Shown: positions 44,051 to 53,480, counted from the first letter of the stretch. The stretch is DNA of 64,000 bases from Parasphingopyxis lamellibrachiae (GCF_003385775.1 NZ_QRDP01000004.1:1349763-1413762), one strand, 5' to 3'. Notes: generated by a model from the letters alone, not told the origin. Program-made: numbers and translations.

Positions 44051-44434
44051 ATGGACCCGGATATTCCCTCCCCGCGCGAACGCAATATTTTCGCGAAAGA
44101 CGCGCCACCAGTGGCGCATGCGAGCTTTACGATTGGCGATATCGTGAAGCACCGCATGTTCGACTTTCGCGGCGTTATCTTCGATATCGACCCCGTTTTT
44201 GCCAATAGCGACGATTGGTATGAGGCCATTCCGGAGGATATCCGTCCCCGCAAGGATCAGCCCTTTTATCACCTGCTCGCGGAAAATGCGGAAAGCAGCT
44301 ATGTCGCTTATGTCAGCCAGCAGAACTTGCTGCATGACGAAAGCGAAGAGCCGATCGACCATCCGGCCATTGCCGGCATTTTCGATGGCATTACCAAGGG
44401 GCGTTACACGCTGAAACCCGAACATCGCCATTAG
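44051..44434 (+). CDS. hspQ: Heat shock protein HspQ (YccV-like)
   Basis: This 127-residue protein starts at ATG 44051 (MDPDIPSPRERN). The family core FTIGDIVKHRMFDFRGVIFDIDPVFANSDDWYEAIPEDIRP is clear. HspQ proteins act as heat-shock factors and Lon protease specificity enhancers in enterobacteria. The longer frame from 44000 overlaps nothing but adds low-complexity sequence. Confidence 0.9.
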   Translation: MDPDIPSPRERNIFAKDAPPVAHASFTIGDIVKHRMFDFRGVIFDIDPVFANSDDWYEAIPEDIRPRKDQPFYHLLAENAESSYVAYVSQQNLLHDESEEPIDHPAIAGIFDGITKGRYTLKPEHRH

Positions 44435-44514
44435 ACTCCGAGCCGACAAATCCTGCCGCCATGTGGAAACGACAGGAAAACATAACACCACATGACATGC
44501 AGGAGAGCATAGTT

Positions 44515-45303
44515 TTGGCAACCGCAGCAATGGACCATAGCGCAGTACCCCGCCCGTCCCGCCTTCTGGCCTTTTCCGAACTGCATCGGGCGGCGTTCGA
44601 GATGGCAACCCTGCCGCTATCCTCGCCGTTGCTCTATTCGGCCCCGCGCGGCGATGGCCATCCGGTGATGGTACTGCCGGGCTTTATGGCCAGCGGCCGT
44701 TCGACGCGGGTCATCCGGCGTTATCTCGACCGGCTGGGCTATGACACATATTGCTGGGACCTCGGCCGCAACCTCGGCCCCAAGGCGATCGGTCATGAAG
44801 GCGAATTGCTGATCGAAAAGCTGCACGAAATTCACGAGGAAACTGGTGAAAAGGTCAGCCTCGTCGGGTGGAGCCTCGGCGGCTCCATGTCGCGCCAGCT
44901 CGGCCAGCGCGTGCCTGAAATGATAAGGCAGGTTGTTACTCTTGGTTCGCCGATGCGCGGCCATGCGCAGTCCACCACTGTGTGGCGCGTCTATGAGGCA
45001 GCAACCGGTGAACGGGTCAGCAGCGCCAAGATGCAGCAGCAGATGGCTGAAATTTCCGCAGTACCGAAAGTACCGACCACGGCCGTATACTCAAAGGCGG
45101 ATGGCGTCGTGCCATGGCAGAATTGTTTGGTGACCGAGAGCGCCCATTCGGAAAATGTCGGCGTTTATGGTAGCCATTGCGGCCTCGGCGTGAACGGGCC
45201 CGTCCTCTATCTGATCGCCAATCGCCTGGCCCAGGCAGAAGGCGAATGGGCGCCGTTCGAAGCCAGGGGCCTCCAGTCGGCGATTTTTCCCTCGCACAAC
45301 TAG
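44515..45303 (+). CDS. Alpha/beta hydrolase (esterase/lipase-like)
   Basis: This is a hydrolase of about 262 residues. The nucleophile elbow LVGWSLGGSMSR (GxSxG), an Asp in YSKADGVVPW and a His in YGSHCGLGVN form a catalytic triad. The preferred start is TTG 44515, with AGGAG 9 bp upstream. ATG 44530 is an alternative, while ATG 44461 and 44497 precede the ribosome site. It converges on the WS/DGAT acyltransferase gene with overlapping stop codons, and both act on acyl esters. Its substrate is unknown. Confidence 0.85.
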   Translation: MATAAMDHSAVPRPSRLLAFSELHRAAFEMATLPLSSPLLYSAPRGDGHPVMVLPGFMASGRSTRVIRRYLDRLGYDTYCWDLGRNLGPKAIGHEGELLIEKLHEIHEETGEKVSLVGWSLGGSMSRQLGQRVPEMIRQVVTLGSPMRGHAQSTTVWRVYEAATGERVSSAKMQQQMAEISAVPKVPTTAVYSKADGVVPWQNCLVTESAHSENVGVYGSHCGLGVNGPVLYLIANRLAQAEGEWAPFEARGLQSAIFPSHN

Positions 45304-46808
45304 CCGGCTGCGGCCTTGCGCCTGGCCTTCGATTTCTTTGCCGCCGATTTCTTCGCCGCATTTTTCCTGGGTTTGGGCTTGGGCTGGGAAGCGACCAATG
45401 CGGCCATCAGTTCGTCGAACGTATCGCGTAGCGCCTGGGCGTAATTTTCAGGATCGCTGACCGCTTCGCGATCGGCGGTGAAGGAAAGCGTCAATGTGCC
45501 GCCCGAGCTGTAGACGATATTGATTAGCCCCATCCCGTCGAAAATCGGGCCGACACCGAATTGCTCGATCAGCCGCGCTCCGGCGAAATAGATATCCATC
45601 GGCGGACCCGGCACATTGGTGACAACGCAGTTAAAGGCGGGTGCATGCGCGCTCGCAAGCCCCGCGCGGGCATAGAGCCGCGCGCCGAGCCCCATCAGCG
45701 CGCCGGGCATCATCCCGCTCATGCGCGAGAGGTTGCGCGCGCCCATCGCATTGGTGAGATTCTTCGATTTCTGCGCCTTGTCGTGGACATAATTGAGCCG
45801 CTCGACCGGGTCCTCGATATGGGTGCCAAGCCCGACGATCATCGCCGAGACCTGATTGCCCAGATCGGCCTTCTGATCGTCCGAGCGTACTGAAATCGGC
45901 GCCATGGCCGTCATGTCGTCCTTGGGCAGATCGTCTTTCGAGATCAGATATTTGCGCAGGCCGCCGCCGAAGATCGAAAGCACTACATCGTTCACGGTCG
46001 CATCTTCAACGGCCGTCTTGATCGCTTTGATATCCGCAAGGTCGAACCGAACGCCGTTGAACACCCGGTGCGGCGAGATGGTCTGGTTGAACAGGGTTTT
46101 GGGTGCGCTGCCGCTGGATGGAAGGTTCAGGTCGCGCGTCAGCAGGCCGGCGCCGGCCTTGGCCATGCCCGGAATGCTGCGGGCGACGATATCGGCGATC
46201 TTGAAGGGCTGGCGCACGGCATTGATCTGCGCGCGCACGAGAAGCTCCGCATCGGCCGGTTTACTGTCCGCTTTCCAGTTCATGTCGAAGCTGCGCTCCG
46301 GCACATCGGGGGTCAGGTCATGCACGGCCGTGGTGATTTCAACCCCCGACATGCCGTCGATCGCCGCATGATGGATTTTGGAGAGGATTGCGATGCAGCC
46401 TTTGGGCAGGCCCTCGATATTGTCGAGGCCCTCGATCACTGTGAATTCCCAGAGCGGTTTGGTGAGATCGAGCGCACGGGAATGCAGCCGCGCCGCGAGA
46501 ATACACAACTGCCGCCAGTCCCCGGGCTCGGGCAGGGCGACATGCCGAACATGATATTCCAAATCGAAATCGGGATCCTCGATCCAATAAGGATGATCGA
46601 GATCGAAAGGCACGCGCACCAGCCGCCGCCGAAAGGCCCAAGCCCCGTCCAGCCGGCCCTCGATAAACTCAAGAACCTCCTTGAAACGGAGTTTGCCATT
46701 GGGCGATGTCGACGGGTCGTATAGTGCCAGCGATCCGATGTGCATCGGTGTCGATGGCGTCTCCATATAAACGAAAGACGCGTCCATCGGGCTAAGCTGC
46801 TGCATCAT
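45300..46808 (-). CDS. WS/DGAT-type acyltransferase (wax ester synthase/diacylglycerol acyltransferase family)
   Basis: This protein of 502 residues has the catalytic HHxxxDG motif (SKIHHAAIDGMSG) near residue 145 and the C-terminal NVPGPP segment typical of the family. It transfers acyl groups from acyl-CoA to alcohols or diacylglycerol to make neutral storage lipids. The start is one of two adjacent ATGs (46808 or 46805) after GGGAGGAA. The C-terminal tail is Lys/Ala-rich (KKSAAKKSKARRKAAAG), possibly for membrane or droplet surface binding. Confidence 0.92.
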   Translation of the reverse strand: MMQQLSPMDASFVYMETPSTPMHIGSLALYDPSTSPNGKLRFKEVLEFIEGRLDGAWAFRRRLVRVPFDLDHPYWIEDPDFDLEYHVRHVALPEPGDWRQLCILAARLHSRALDLTKPLWEFTVIEGLDNIEGLPKGCIAILSKIHHAAIDGMSGVEITTAVHDLTPDVPERSFDMNWKADSKPADAELLVRAQINAVRQPFKIADIVARSIPGMAKAGAGLLTRDLNLPSSGSAPKTLFNQTISPHRVFNGVRFDLADIKAIKTAVEDATVNDVVLSIFGGGLRKYLISKDDLPKDDMTAMAPISVRSDDQKADLGNQVSAMIVGLGTHIEDPVERLNYVHDKAQKSKNLTNAMGARNLSRMSGMMPGALMGLGARLYARAGLASAHAPAFNCVVTNVPGPPMDIYFAGARLIEQFGVGPIFDGMGLINIVYSSGGTLTLSFTADREAVSDPENYAQALRDTFDELMAALVASQPKPKPRKNAAKKSAAKKSKARRKAAAG

Positions 46809-46954
46809 TTCCTCCCAGGGCAGATCCGGTATTCCCGGATTCTTGTCACTGCAATTGGCGAAACTAATGCAATATCGCGGATTTTGATACAGCAGCGCCA
46901 ATCCGGGGCGTTCCTATCCCCAAACGACACAGGATATCGGATCGCCTTAGTGTC

Positions 46955-47572
46955 TCAGCGCGGCTCCCGCCACATGGCTTCCAGCGGCGGTGCGGCGGGC
47001 CCTGGCGAAAAATGCTCGATATGATCGAAACCCTGCCCGGCATAGAAGCTATGATTGCGCGGGTTCGAATTTTCCAGATAGGCAGGCAAGCCCGCACGAT
47101 CGCATGCGTCCAGCATCGGCGCCAGAAGCGCGCGGCCGAGGCCCCGTCCCTGTGCCGATGCGCGTACTGCAATAGTATAGAGATAGGCATGAGGTTCTTT
47201 GGGGTGATGCCGCGCCATAGCGCTCCCCGCACTCATTCCCCGTTTCAGCGAGCCGAAACCGCCGCCACGGATCATGTGCCATGCAATATTCATCTGCCCG
47301 GCGAGCGGCATAGTATTGTTCACCCCGGGCAACAGCCATTGGGTCGCCCCATCGTCGCCCGCGAGATGACAGATGCCGTGTGGCAGATAGATATCGCGCG
47401 CCATCCGGCCGAACACCGCCGCCATGGGCCGCTTGTTCCCGAAGACCCAGCTCGAAACGGGATCGTTTTGGAACGCATCCCCGGTGATCGCTCCGATCAT
47501 TCGCCAATCCGATTGGGCGGCCCTGCGCATTGTTTCGGGGAGTCGAATGTCCATCTCAGCCATCGCGTGCAC
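46955..47572 (-). CDS. GNAT-family N-acetyltransferase
   Basis: This 205-residue GNAT protein has the acetyl-CoA binding motif RASAQGRGLGRALL and a C-terminal ENSNPRNHSFYAGQGF segment. It overlaps the YcaQ-like gene upstream by 17 bp on the same strand and lies 146 bp before the acyltransferase gene. Its acceptor substrate is unknown. A start at Met4 is possible. Confidence 0.87.
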   Translation of the reverse strand: MHAMAEMDIRLPETMRRAAQSDWRMIGAITGDAFQNDPVSSWVFGNKRPMAAVFGRMARDIYLPHGICHLAGDDGATQWLLPGVNNTMPLAGQMNIAWHMIRGGGFGSLKRGMSAGSAMARHHPKEPHAYLYTIAVRASAQGRGLGRALLAPMLDACDRAGLPAYLENSNPRNHSFYAGQGFDHIEHFSPGPAAPPLEAMWREPR

Positions 47573-48731
47573 CTTTCTTCCAGATCACTGTCTGCATTCC
47601 AACGAAGCGTGCGAGCCGGTCGAGCTCGGCATCCAGCTTCTGCCAACGTGCACGCCCCCATCTAACGCCGGGTTCAGGCCAGGTATTGTGGACAATCAGC
47701 TCGCCCGCCTTGCGGTCCGCCTTCGCCTCGATCCGTCCGACAAAACGATCCCCTTCCAGTATCGGCATGACATAATAGCCCCATTTCCGCTGGGCCGCAG
47801 GGACGAAGATCTCGATGCGATAGTAAAAGCCGAACAGGCGCGAGATACGGGACCGGTCCCGCACGACCGGATCGAAGGGGCTGAGGATGCGCAGACGCGA
47901 TGTTGGCGCGGGAGCATTATCCAGCTTTTTTTCTATCGAGGCCGGAGCAAAGAGGGGCAGCTTCGTGCCGTCCGCGCAGGCGATCTCGACCTCGACCAGC
48001 TCATCGGCCACCGCGCGCCGCCAGGCCTTTACCTCGGCAAGTGCCGCCGCGCCCCAGAACCGCATGACATCGCCCTCGCTGGCAAAGGCCAGCCGGTCGA
48101 GCGCAGCGCGGCATAGCCAATCGAGCTGTTCCGCATCGCTACGCACCTCTTCGCGTACATGGCCCGGGATCACCCGCTCGCTCAGATCGTAATATTTGGT
48201 GAAGTTGGTGCGATGCGATGTCGCCAGCTCGCCAGCATACCACATATGATCGAGGGCCAGCTTATGCGGCGGGCGCGCCCACATCTCCTTCGAGGTCTTT
48301 TTGGTATCGAAGGCATGGGTGGAAAGCGGGCCTTCCGCCTCGATCCGTGCCCTGATCGCCGCCATCCCCTCGGCATCCACCATGGAACGTGTTTGTGCCC
48401 AGCGCCCTGTCCTCTCGCCCAGTCGGTCCAACTGTCGCCGCCAATAGGGGTAGGTTTCGATCGGTAAAACCGAAGCGTCATGGGTGAAATGCTCGAATAT
48501 CGAGCGGTCTTCCGCCAGCAGCCGATCCAGCATCGGTTCGCGATAATTCTGGTTGCGCGACCACAGGATGTGATGATGGGCGCGTGCAACGGCCTGGATC
48601 GTATCAAGCTGCACAAACCCCAGCCTGCGGATAATGGCCATCACATCGAGCGGGCCCGTGGGGGTTTGCGAGAGCCCCTGTGCATCGATCCAGAGCCGAC
48701 GCGCGTCGCGATTGGATATCTTCAGGCCCAT
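47556..48731 (-). CDS. YcaQ-like winged-helix DNA glycosylase
   Basis: This 391-residue protein of the YcaQ/AlkX-type family removes bulky lesions and interstrand crosslinks in characterised members. The N-terminal ISNRDARRLWIDAQGL and QLDTIQAVARAHHHILWSRN segments are typical, the latter holding the QxD-like catalytic region. It has its own divergent promoter region shared with the small helix-turn-helix gene. The family assignment is good, but the exact lesion spectrum is unknown. Confidence 0.87.
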   Translation of the reverse strand: MGLKISNRDARRLWIDAQGLSQTPTGPLDVMAIIRRLGFVQLDTIQAVARAHHHILWSRNQNYREPMLDRLLAEDRSIFEHFTHDASVLPIETYPYWRRQLDRLGERTGRWAQTRSMVDAEGMAAIRARIEAEGPLSTHAFDTKKTSKEMWARPPHKLALDHMWYAGELATSHRTNFTKYYDLSERVIPGHVREEVRSDAEQLDWLCRAALDRLAFASEGDVMRFWGAAALAEVKAWRRAVADELVEVEIACADGTKLPLFAPASIEKKLDNAPAPTSRLRILSPFDPVVRDRSRISRLFGFYYRIEIFVPAAQRKWGYYVMPILEGDRFVGRIEAKADRKAGELIVHNTWPEPGVRWGRARWQKLDAELDRLARFVGMQTVIWKKGARDG

Positions 48732-48820
48732 TCACAGGACAGTGCATCAGATGGATGGAAAGAGGAAGACAGCATTCGGCGACAATGCTTTCCATTGCAT
48801 CCGGCGGCGATATGCTGTGA

Positions 48821-49012
48821 ATGGAGGCCATGGCGGAAAAACGTTTCGAACGACACAAGCAGGCCTGGACAAGCGATGAAATCCAGAAGCTACACCGGCT
48901 TGCCCAAAAAGGCGTGCCGCTGAAGCAGATCGCAAAGGCGCTCACCCGCAGCGAGGAGTCCGTCAAGAAACGCGCCAAGGCGGACAAGCTGAAGATCGCC
49001 AAGCTTCACTAG
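48821..49012 (+). CDS. Small helix-turn-helix protein, 63 residues
   Basis: This short basic protein contains AWTSDEIQKLHRLAQKGVPLKQIAKALTRSEESVKKRA, which reads as a SANT/Myb-like or sigma-type helix-turn-helix. The frame is complete and independent of its neighbours. A second Met at residue 4 is an alternative start. It could be a DNA-binding regulator. It lies 29 bp before the crotonase gene in the same direction. Confidence 0.75.
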   Translation: MEAMAEKRFERHKQAWTSDEIQKLHRLAQKGVPLKQIAKALTRSEESVKKRAKADKLKIAKLH

Positions 49013-49041
49013 GCCAGAACGATAGCGGGGAAGGAATCGAA

Positions 49042-49857
49042 ATGACTGAAACGCCCGAACCGGAGCGCTTCGGCGAGTTTCTCTCCTTGGAGCGCGATGG
49101 CCGTGTCGTTATCGTCACCTTCGATCGCGGCGACGGCATGAACGCCCTGTCGAACAATGCGATGCGCGAACTCACCGACTGTGCGCGCATGCTCTCCGAC
49201 GACACCGAGAGCTCGGCGATCGTCCTGGCTGGCAAAGGCGGCTTTTCCGCCGGTTTCGATCTCAAGACCCCGGACAGCAAAGCACCCGAAAAGCCGACGC
49301 TGCTGGACCGCCGCCAGGCTCTGAAAGTCGGACCGGATATGTGCGCGGCATGGGAAAAGCTGGAACAGTTAACCATCGCGGCCGTGGAACGGTTCTGCAT
49401 CGGCGGGGGCGTTGCACTGGCAATCGCCTGCGATCACCGGATCGCTGGCGAAGACGCCCATTTCCGATTGCCCGAGATCCCGCTCGGCATGAATATGAGC
49501 TGGCAGAGCAATCCGAGAACCGTTTCGCTGATCGGCCCGTCGCGCGCGAAGCGCTTCACGATACTCGGTGAGAAATTGAACGCCCCACAGGCTCTGGAAT
49601 GGGGGATGGTCGACGAAATTGCGCCGCCCGGCAGCGCCCTGGATGCAGCCAGGGCGCTGGCGGAGCGCTATGCCGCTATGCCGCCCATCCCACTACGCAT
49701 GACCAAACAGGCGATAAATGCCGCTGCGGGAGCATTGAACCATGCGACCAGCTATATGGATCGCGACCAGTTTCTGCTGACCTCCATGAGCGCGGACCAG
49801 AAAGAGGGCGTGGCTGCCTTTCTTGAAAAGAGAAAACCCGATTTTACAGGCGATTAA
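49042..49857 (+). CDS. Enoyl-CoA hydratase/isomerase (crotonase family)
   Basis: This crotonase of 271 residues has FSAGFDLKTPD, GGGVALAIACDHR and FRLPEIPLGMNMSW, the last retaining the Pro-Glu of the active site. It sits between the small regulator and the PHA synthase. It could feed (S)- or (R)-hydroxyacyl-CoA into lipid metabolism, but no specific link is visible. Confidence 0.9.
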   Translation: MTETPEPERFGEFLSLERDGRVVIVTFDRGDGMNALSNNAMRELTDCARMLSDDTESSAIVLAGKGGFSAGFDLKTPDSKAPEKPTLLDRRQALKVGPDMCAAWEKLEQLTIAAVERFCIGGGVALAIACDHRIAGEDAHFRLPEIPLGMNMSWQSNPRTVSLIGPSRAKRFTILGEKLNAPQALEWGMVDEIAPPGSALDAARALAERYAAMPPIPLRMTKQAINAAAGALNHATSYMDRDQFLLTSMSADQKEGVAAFLEKRKPDFTGD

Positions 49858-49941
49858 GCGTAGAAAATCGGCAGCATAGGCCTGAACTCCTTCGCGCCAC
49901 CAACCGCCCTTCCCAAAACGGTACGCGCAAAAGAATTGACA

Positions 49942-49960
49942 GGCGCGCTCCCGACGCGCC
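49942..49960. promoter_or_regulatory. Inverted repeat upstream of the PHA synthase gene
   Basis: Arms GGCGCG and CGCGCC are separated by 7 bp and lie directly after a TTGACA hexamer (49936-49941), 32 bp before ATG 49992. This could be an operator or an attenuating hairpin. It is GC-only, so chance occurrence cannot be excluded. Confidence 0.3.
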
Positions 49961-49991
49961 ACCCTTCAAAGAAAACTAGGAGAATGATGCG

Positions 49992-51668
49992 ATGGCGCAG
50001 CTCGAAGGCGAACCGGAAGCAACCATGGCACTGGGGCCGCTTGTCGGCCTGGCGCGCGAGGATTTTGTCGGCGCCATAGCCATGCTGCTGCGGGAAACCG
50101 CCAGCGATCCACAAAAGGCGTTCAAGCACGCATCGAGTTTTTCCGAAGACGTGGTGCAGATCATGACGGGCAAGTCGGAACTGGCGCCCAACCCGCGCGA
50201 CAAGCGGTTCATGGACCCTGCCTTCACCTTCAATCCCTTTTATAAAGCGGGGATGCAGTATTTCCTCGCAGTGGAAAAAGGCACAAAGACCTGGATCGAA
50301 GACCTTGAGCTCGATGCGCTGGAAAAGGATCGGGCGAGCTTCATCTCCCAGATCGTGATCGATGCGCTGTCTCCGACCAACAGTTTTGCCGGCAATCCGA
50401 TGGCGCAGAAACGGGCCATCGACAGTGGTGGACTTTCCCTGATCAAGGGCCTCAAGAACGCCTATGAAGACCTGACCAAGAACCAGGGCATGGTCAGCCA
50501 AGTCAATAAGAAGCCGTTCAAGCTGGGCGAGAATGTCGCCACATCGCCCGGCGCGGTCGTGTACCGCGACGATATGATGGAGCTGATCCAGTATCAGCCG
50601 AGCACTGACAAAGTCTATGCGATCCCGCAGCTCACCATCCCGCCGCAGATCAACAAAATGTACATCAACGATCTCTCACCAGAAAAAAGCGTGGTGAAAT
50701 TTCAGGTCGATCACGGCATCCAGACGTTCGTCATCAGCTGGCGCAACCCGACGGAAGACATGGGCGTGTGGGGCATGGACGACTATGTCGACGCCTGTAT
50801 CCGCGCGCTCGCCACGGTGCAGGAAATCACCGGTTCGGACAAAGTTAACGTGTCGGGCGGCTGTTCGGGCGGGCAGACCATGTCCGTCCTGCTCTCCAAG
50901 CTGGCCGCGGAGAAGGATGACAGCATCAACGCGGCGACCATGATGGTTTGCGTGCTCGAGCCCAAGCCCGGCGATACCGAGGCAAGTTCCCTCGTATCCG
51001 AAAATGGTATCGCGCTCGCCAAGCAGCGCGCCAGGCGCAAGGGCGTGATCGAAGCGAATTCACTGGCTCGCAGTTTTGCCTGGCTCAGGCCGAACGACCT
51101 TATCTGGAACTATGTGATCAACAATTATCTGATGGGCGACGATCCGCCCGCTTTTGACGTATTGTTCTGGAATGCGGATGCGACCAACCTCTCGGCGACG
51201 CTGATGGGCGATTTCCTCGATCTGTTCGAGGCCAATGCCTATGCCGAGCCCGGAAAGTTCGACATTGCCGGCCACACCGTCGACCTCACAAAGGTCAAGA
51301 ACGATATGTTCATCCTAGGCGGGGTTACCGATCACATCACGCCGTGGCGCGCCTGTTATCGCTCGACCCAGCTGTTCGGCTCGAAAAATGTCGAATTTGT
51401 CCTGTCGCAGGCCGGTCACATGCAGGCGATCCTCAATCCTCCGGGCAATCCAAAGGCCAAATATTTCAAAATGAAAAAGAAGGGCAAGCCGCCCGCTTCT
51501 GTGGATAAATGGATGGAAGGCACCGAGGAAATCAAGGATAGCTGGTGGCCTTACTGGATGGAATGGCTTCAGGCCCGCTCCGGGGATGAGAAAGCCGCGC
51601 CAAAAATGCTTGGCAGCAAGACGAACAAGGCAATGGAGGCCGCGCCGGGCACCTATGTTCTGGAATAG
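49992..51668 (+). CDS. phaC: Poly(3-hydroxyalkanoate) synthase
   Basis: This PHA polymerase of 558 residues has the lipase-like box with the catalytic Cys291 in NVSGGCSGGQTM, an Asp in GGVTDHITPW and a His in LSQAGHMQAILNPPGNPK. These match the PhaC triad. It polymerises hydroxyacyl-CoA into storage granules. The N-terminal domain is typical of class I/II enzymes. It is followed by the depolymerase gene after 62 bp in the same direction. Confidence 0.93.
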   Translation: MAQLEGEPEATMALGPLVGLAREDFVGAIAMLLRETASDPQKAFKHASSFSEDVVQIMTGKSELAPNPRDKRFMDPAFTFNPFYKAGMQYFLAVEKGTKTWIEDLELDALEKDRASFISQIVIDALSPTNSFAGNPMAQKRAIDSGGLSLIKGLKNAYEDLTKNQGMVSQVNKKPFKLGENVATSPGAVVYRDDMMELIQYQPSTDKVYAIPQLTIPPQINKMYINDLSPEKSVVKFQVDHGIQTFVISWRNPTEDMGVWGMDDYVDACIRALATVQEITGSDKVNVSGGCSGGQTMSVLLSKLAAEKDDSINAATMMVCVLEPKPGDTEASSLVSENGIALAKQRARRKGVIEANSLARSFAWLRPNDLIWNYVINNYLMGDDPPAFDVLFWNADATNLSATLMGDFLDLFEANAYAEPGKFDIAGHTVDLTKVKNDMFILGGVTDHITPWRACYRSTQLFGSKNVEFVLSQAGHMQAILNPPGNPKAKYFKMKKKGKPPASVDKWMEGTEEIKDSWWPYWMEWLQARSGDEKAAPKMLGSKTNKAMEAAPGTYVLE

Positions 51669-51730
51669 TCCTCCCGAACAGGCCAATCCCTGCTGATCTC
51701 CGGCAGCCCCCAAGCAACGGAAAGTCATCA

Positions 51731-52579
51731 ATGACCAAAGCCAGCCATATGGAAGCACCCGAATACACCCTAGAAACCGTCGATGGGCGGCAATTGCAGG
51801 TTGCCTATTGGCGCTATTCGGGGCCGTCCAACGGCAAGCCGCCGTTGCTGTTCTTCAACGGCATCGGCGCGAATACGGAAGTCGCGGCGCCCCTGCCGAC
51901 AATGCTGAACGATCGGGACTTTATCACTTTCGATATGCCCGGTGTCGGCGAATCGCCGGAACCGACCATCCCCTACAACCCGTTTATCATGGCGCGGATC
52001 AGCGCGCTTTTGCTGGATCGCTACGAAATGCCGGTGGTCGACGTTATGGGCGTGAGCTGGGGCGGCGCGATGGCGCAGCACTTCACTCTGCAACATGGCA
52101 ACCGCGTAAACAGACTGATCCTGGTCGCTACGACGGCCGGCATGCTGATGGTTCCCGGCAAGTTCGAAGCGCTCTCGAAAATGGTGGACCCACGCCGTTA
52201 TATCGATCCGAGCTTCATGGAGAAGCACTTCAAAACGCTTTATGGCGGATCGACCGAAGGATCCGACGGCCATATCCACCGGATCAAGGCTCCCTCCAAG
52301 ATCGGCTATTTCTATCAGCTTCTGGCGATGTTCGGCTGGACAAGCGCGCCGGCGCTACCGTTCCTGCGCAAACCGACATTGATCATGACCGGCGATCGCG
52401 ATCCGATCGTGCAGCCGATAAACGGGCGAATGTTGCATGCGTTGATCCCGGGGAGCGAGCTCATTCTCATCGAGGATGGCGGGCATTTGTTCATGCTCAG
52501 CCATGCGGAAGAGTTTATAACGCATGCGCGCGAATTTCTCGATCGCGCAGAGGATGCAGAAAGCGCCGAGGCGGCCTGA
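51731..52579 (+). CDS. phaZ: Intracellular PHA depolymerase (alpha/beta hydrolase)
   Basis: This 282-residue hydrolase has VMGVSWGGAMAQHF (GxSxG), LVATTAGMLMVPGK and EDGGHLF, patterns shared with the PhaZ depolymerase of pseudomonad mcl-PHA clusters. The neighbouring phaC supports this. It would mobilise stored polymer to hydroxy acids. A generic esterase is the alternative. Confidence 0.85.
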   Translation: MTKASHMEAPEYTLETVDGRQLQVAYWRYSGPSNGKPPLLFFNGIGANTEVAAPLPTMLNDRDFITFDMPGVGESPEPTIPYNPFIMARISALLLDRYEMPVVDVMGVSWGGAMAQHFTLQHGNRVNRLILVATTAGMLMVPGKFEALSKMVDPRRYIDPSFMEKHFKTLYGGSTEGSDGHIHRIKAPSKIGYFYQLLAMFGWTSAPALPFLRKPTLIMTGDRDPIVQPINGRMLHALIPGSELILIEDGGHLFMLSHAEEFITHAREFLDRAEDAESAEAA

Positions 52580-52597
52580 TTAAGGCATGGCAATCGG

Positions 52598-52626
52598 TTG
52601 ACAAGCTGGCGCGCTTCCCATATTTG
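52598..52626 (+). promoter_or_regulatory. Sigma-70-type promoter of the rplU-rpmA operon
   Basis: TTGACA (52598-52603) and TATTTG (52621-52626) are separated by 17 bp, a near-consensus housekeeping promoter 76 bp before the rplU start. Confidence 0.75.
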
Positions 52627-52702
52627 GCGCGCTTTCCCGCGCGGGGGCTTGGCCGTGGCCTTGTGCTCGTGCGGATCGCAAAACAGATGAAAGTTGGGTA
52701 CC

Positions 52703-53197
52703 ATGTTCGCAGTCGTGCGCACGGGCGGCAAACAATATCGCGTCGCTGAAGGTGATGTAATCACAATCGAGAAGATCGCTGGCCAAGCCGGTGATTCGGT
52801 TTCGTTTGACGATGTTCTGATGGCTGGCGAAGGCGCCACCCTGAAGGACACGAAGAGCCTCACCGTTTCCGGCGAGATCGTCGAACAGGGCCGCGGCGAA
52901 AAAATCATCGTCTTCAAGAAGAAGCGACGTCACAATTACCGCCGGAAAAACGGCCATCGCCAGATGCTGACCCAGATCAAGATCACGGGAATCGGCGCGG
53001 CGAAGAAAGCGGCACCGAAAAAGGCCGCTGCAAAGGCTGACGATGGCGACACGGCGAAAGCCGCGCCTGCGAAAAAGGCCCCGGCCAAAAAGACGGCAAC
53101 GACCAAAGCTGCAAAGCCGGCCGCTGCGAAAAAGGCTCCGGCCAAGAAAGCGCCTGCCAAAAAGGCAGCGCCGAAGACAGACGATAAGGACGCGTAA
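52703..53197 (+). CDS. rplU: Ribosomal protein bL21 with Lys/Ala-rich C-terminal tail
   Basis: The first 103 residues ([20 protein letters not shown]...) are canonical bL21, a 50S protein binding 23S rRNA. The tail from about residue 104 consists of KKAPAKK-like and AKKAA repeats rich in Lys, Ala and Pro, ending KTDDKDA, and makes the protein 164 residues instead of the usual 103. Such tails resemble histone H1 C-termini. The start is ATG 52703. An upstream in-frame TTG at 52694 is not needed. rpmA follows after 2 bp. Confidence 0.97.
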   Translation: MFAVVRTGGKQYRVAEGDVITIEKIAGQAGDSVSFDDVLMAGEGATLKDTKSLTVSGEIVEQGRGEKIIVFKKKRRHNYRRKNGHRQMLTQIKITGIGAAKKAAPKKAAAKADDGDTAKAAPAKKAPAKKTATTKAAKPAAAKKAPAKKAPAKKAAPKTDDKDA

Positions 53198-53199
53198 CC

Positions 53200-53466
53200 A
53201 TGGCACATAAGAAAGCAGGCGGTTCGTCACGCAACGGTCGTGACTCAAACCCGAAATTCCTGGGCGTCAAAAAGTTCGGTGGCGAAAACGTCGTTGCCGG
53301 CAACATTATCGTGCGTCAGCGCGGGACCAAATGGATTCCGGCCGACAATGTCGGTCTTGGCCGCGACCACACGATCTTTTCGCTCGTGGACGGCACCGTC
53401 CGATTTAAAAAAGGCCGCAACAACCGCACCTATGTGGGCGTGGAAATGGCCGAAGCGGCGGAATAA
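53200..53466 (+). CDS. rpmA: Ribosomal protein bL27
   Basis: This 88-residue bL27 is a 50S protein near the peptidyl-transferase centre. The N-terminus [23 protein letters not shown] is diagnostic. It lies 2 bp after rplU and is followed by two hairpins and a terminator. Confidence 0.98.
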   Translation: MAHKKAGGSSRNGRDSNPKFLGVKKFGGENVVAGNIIVRQRGTKWIPADNVGLGRDHTIFSLVDGTVRFKKGRNNRTYVGVEMAEAAE

Positions 53467-53480
53467 GGACAGTCGATAAA

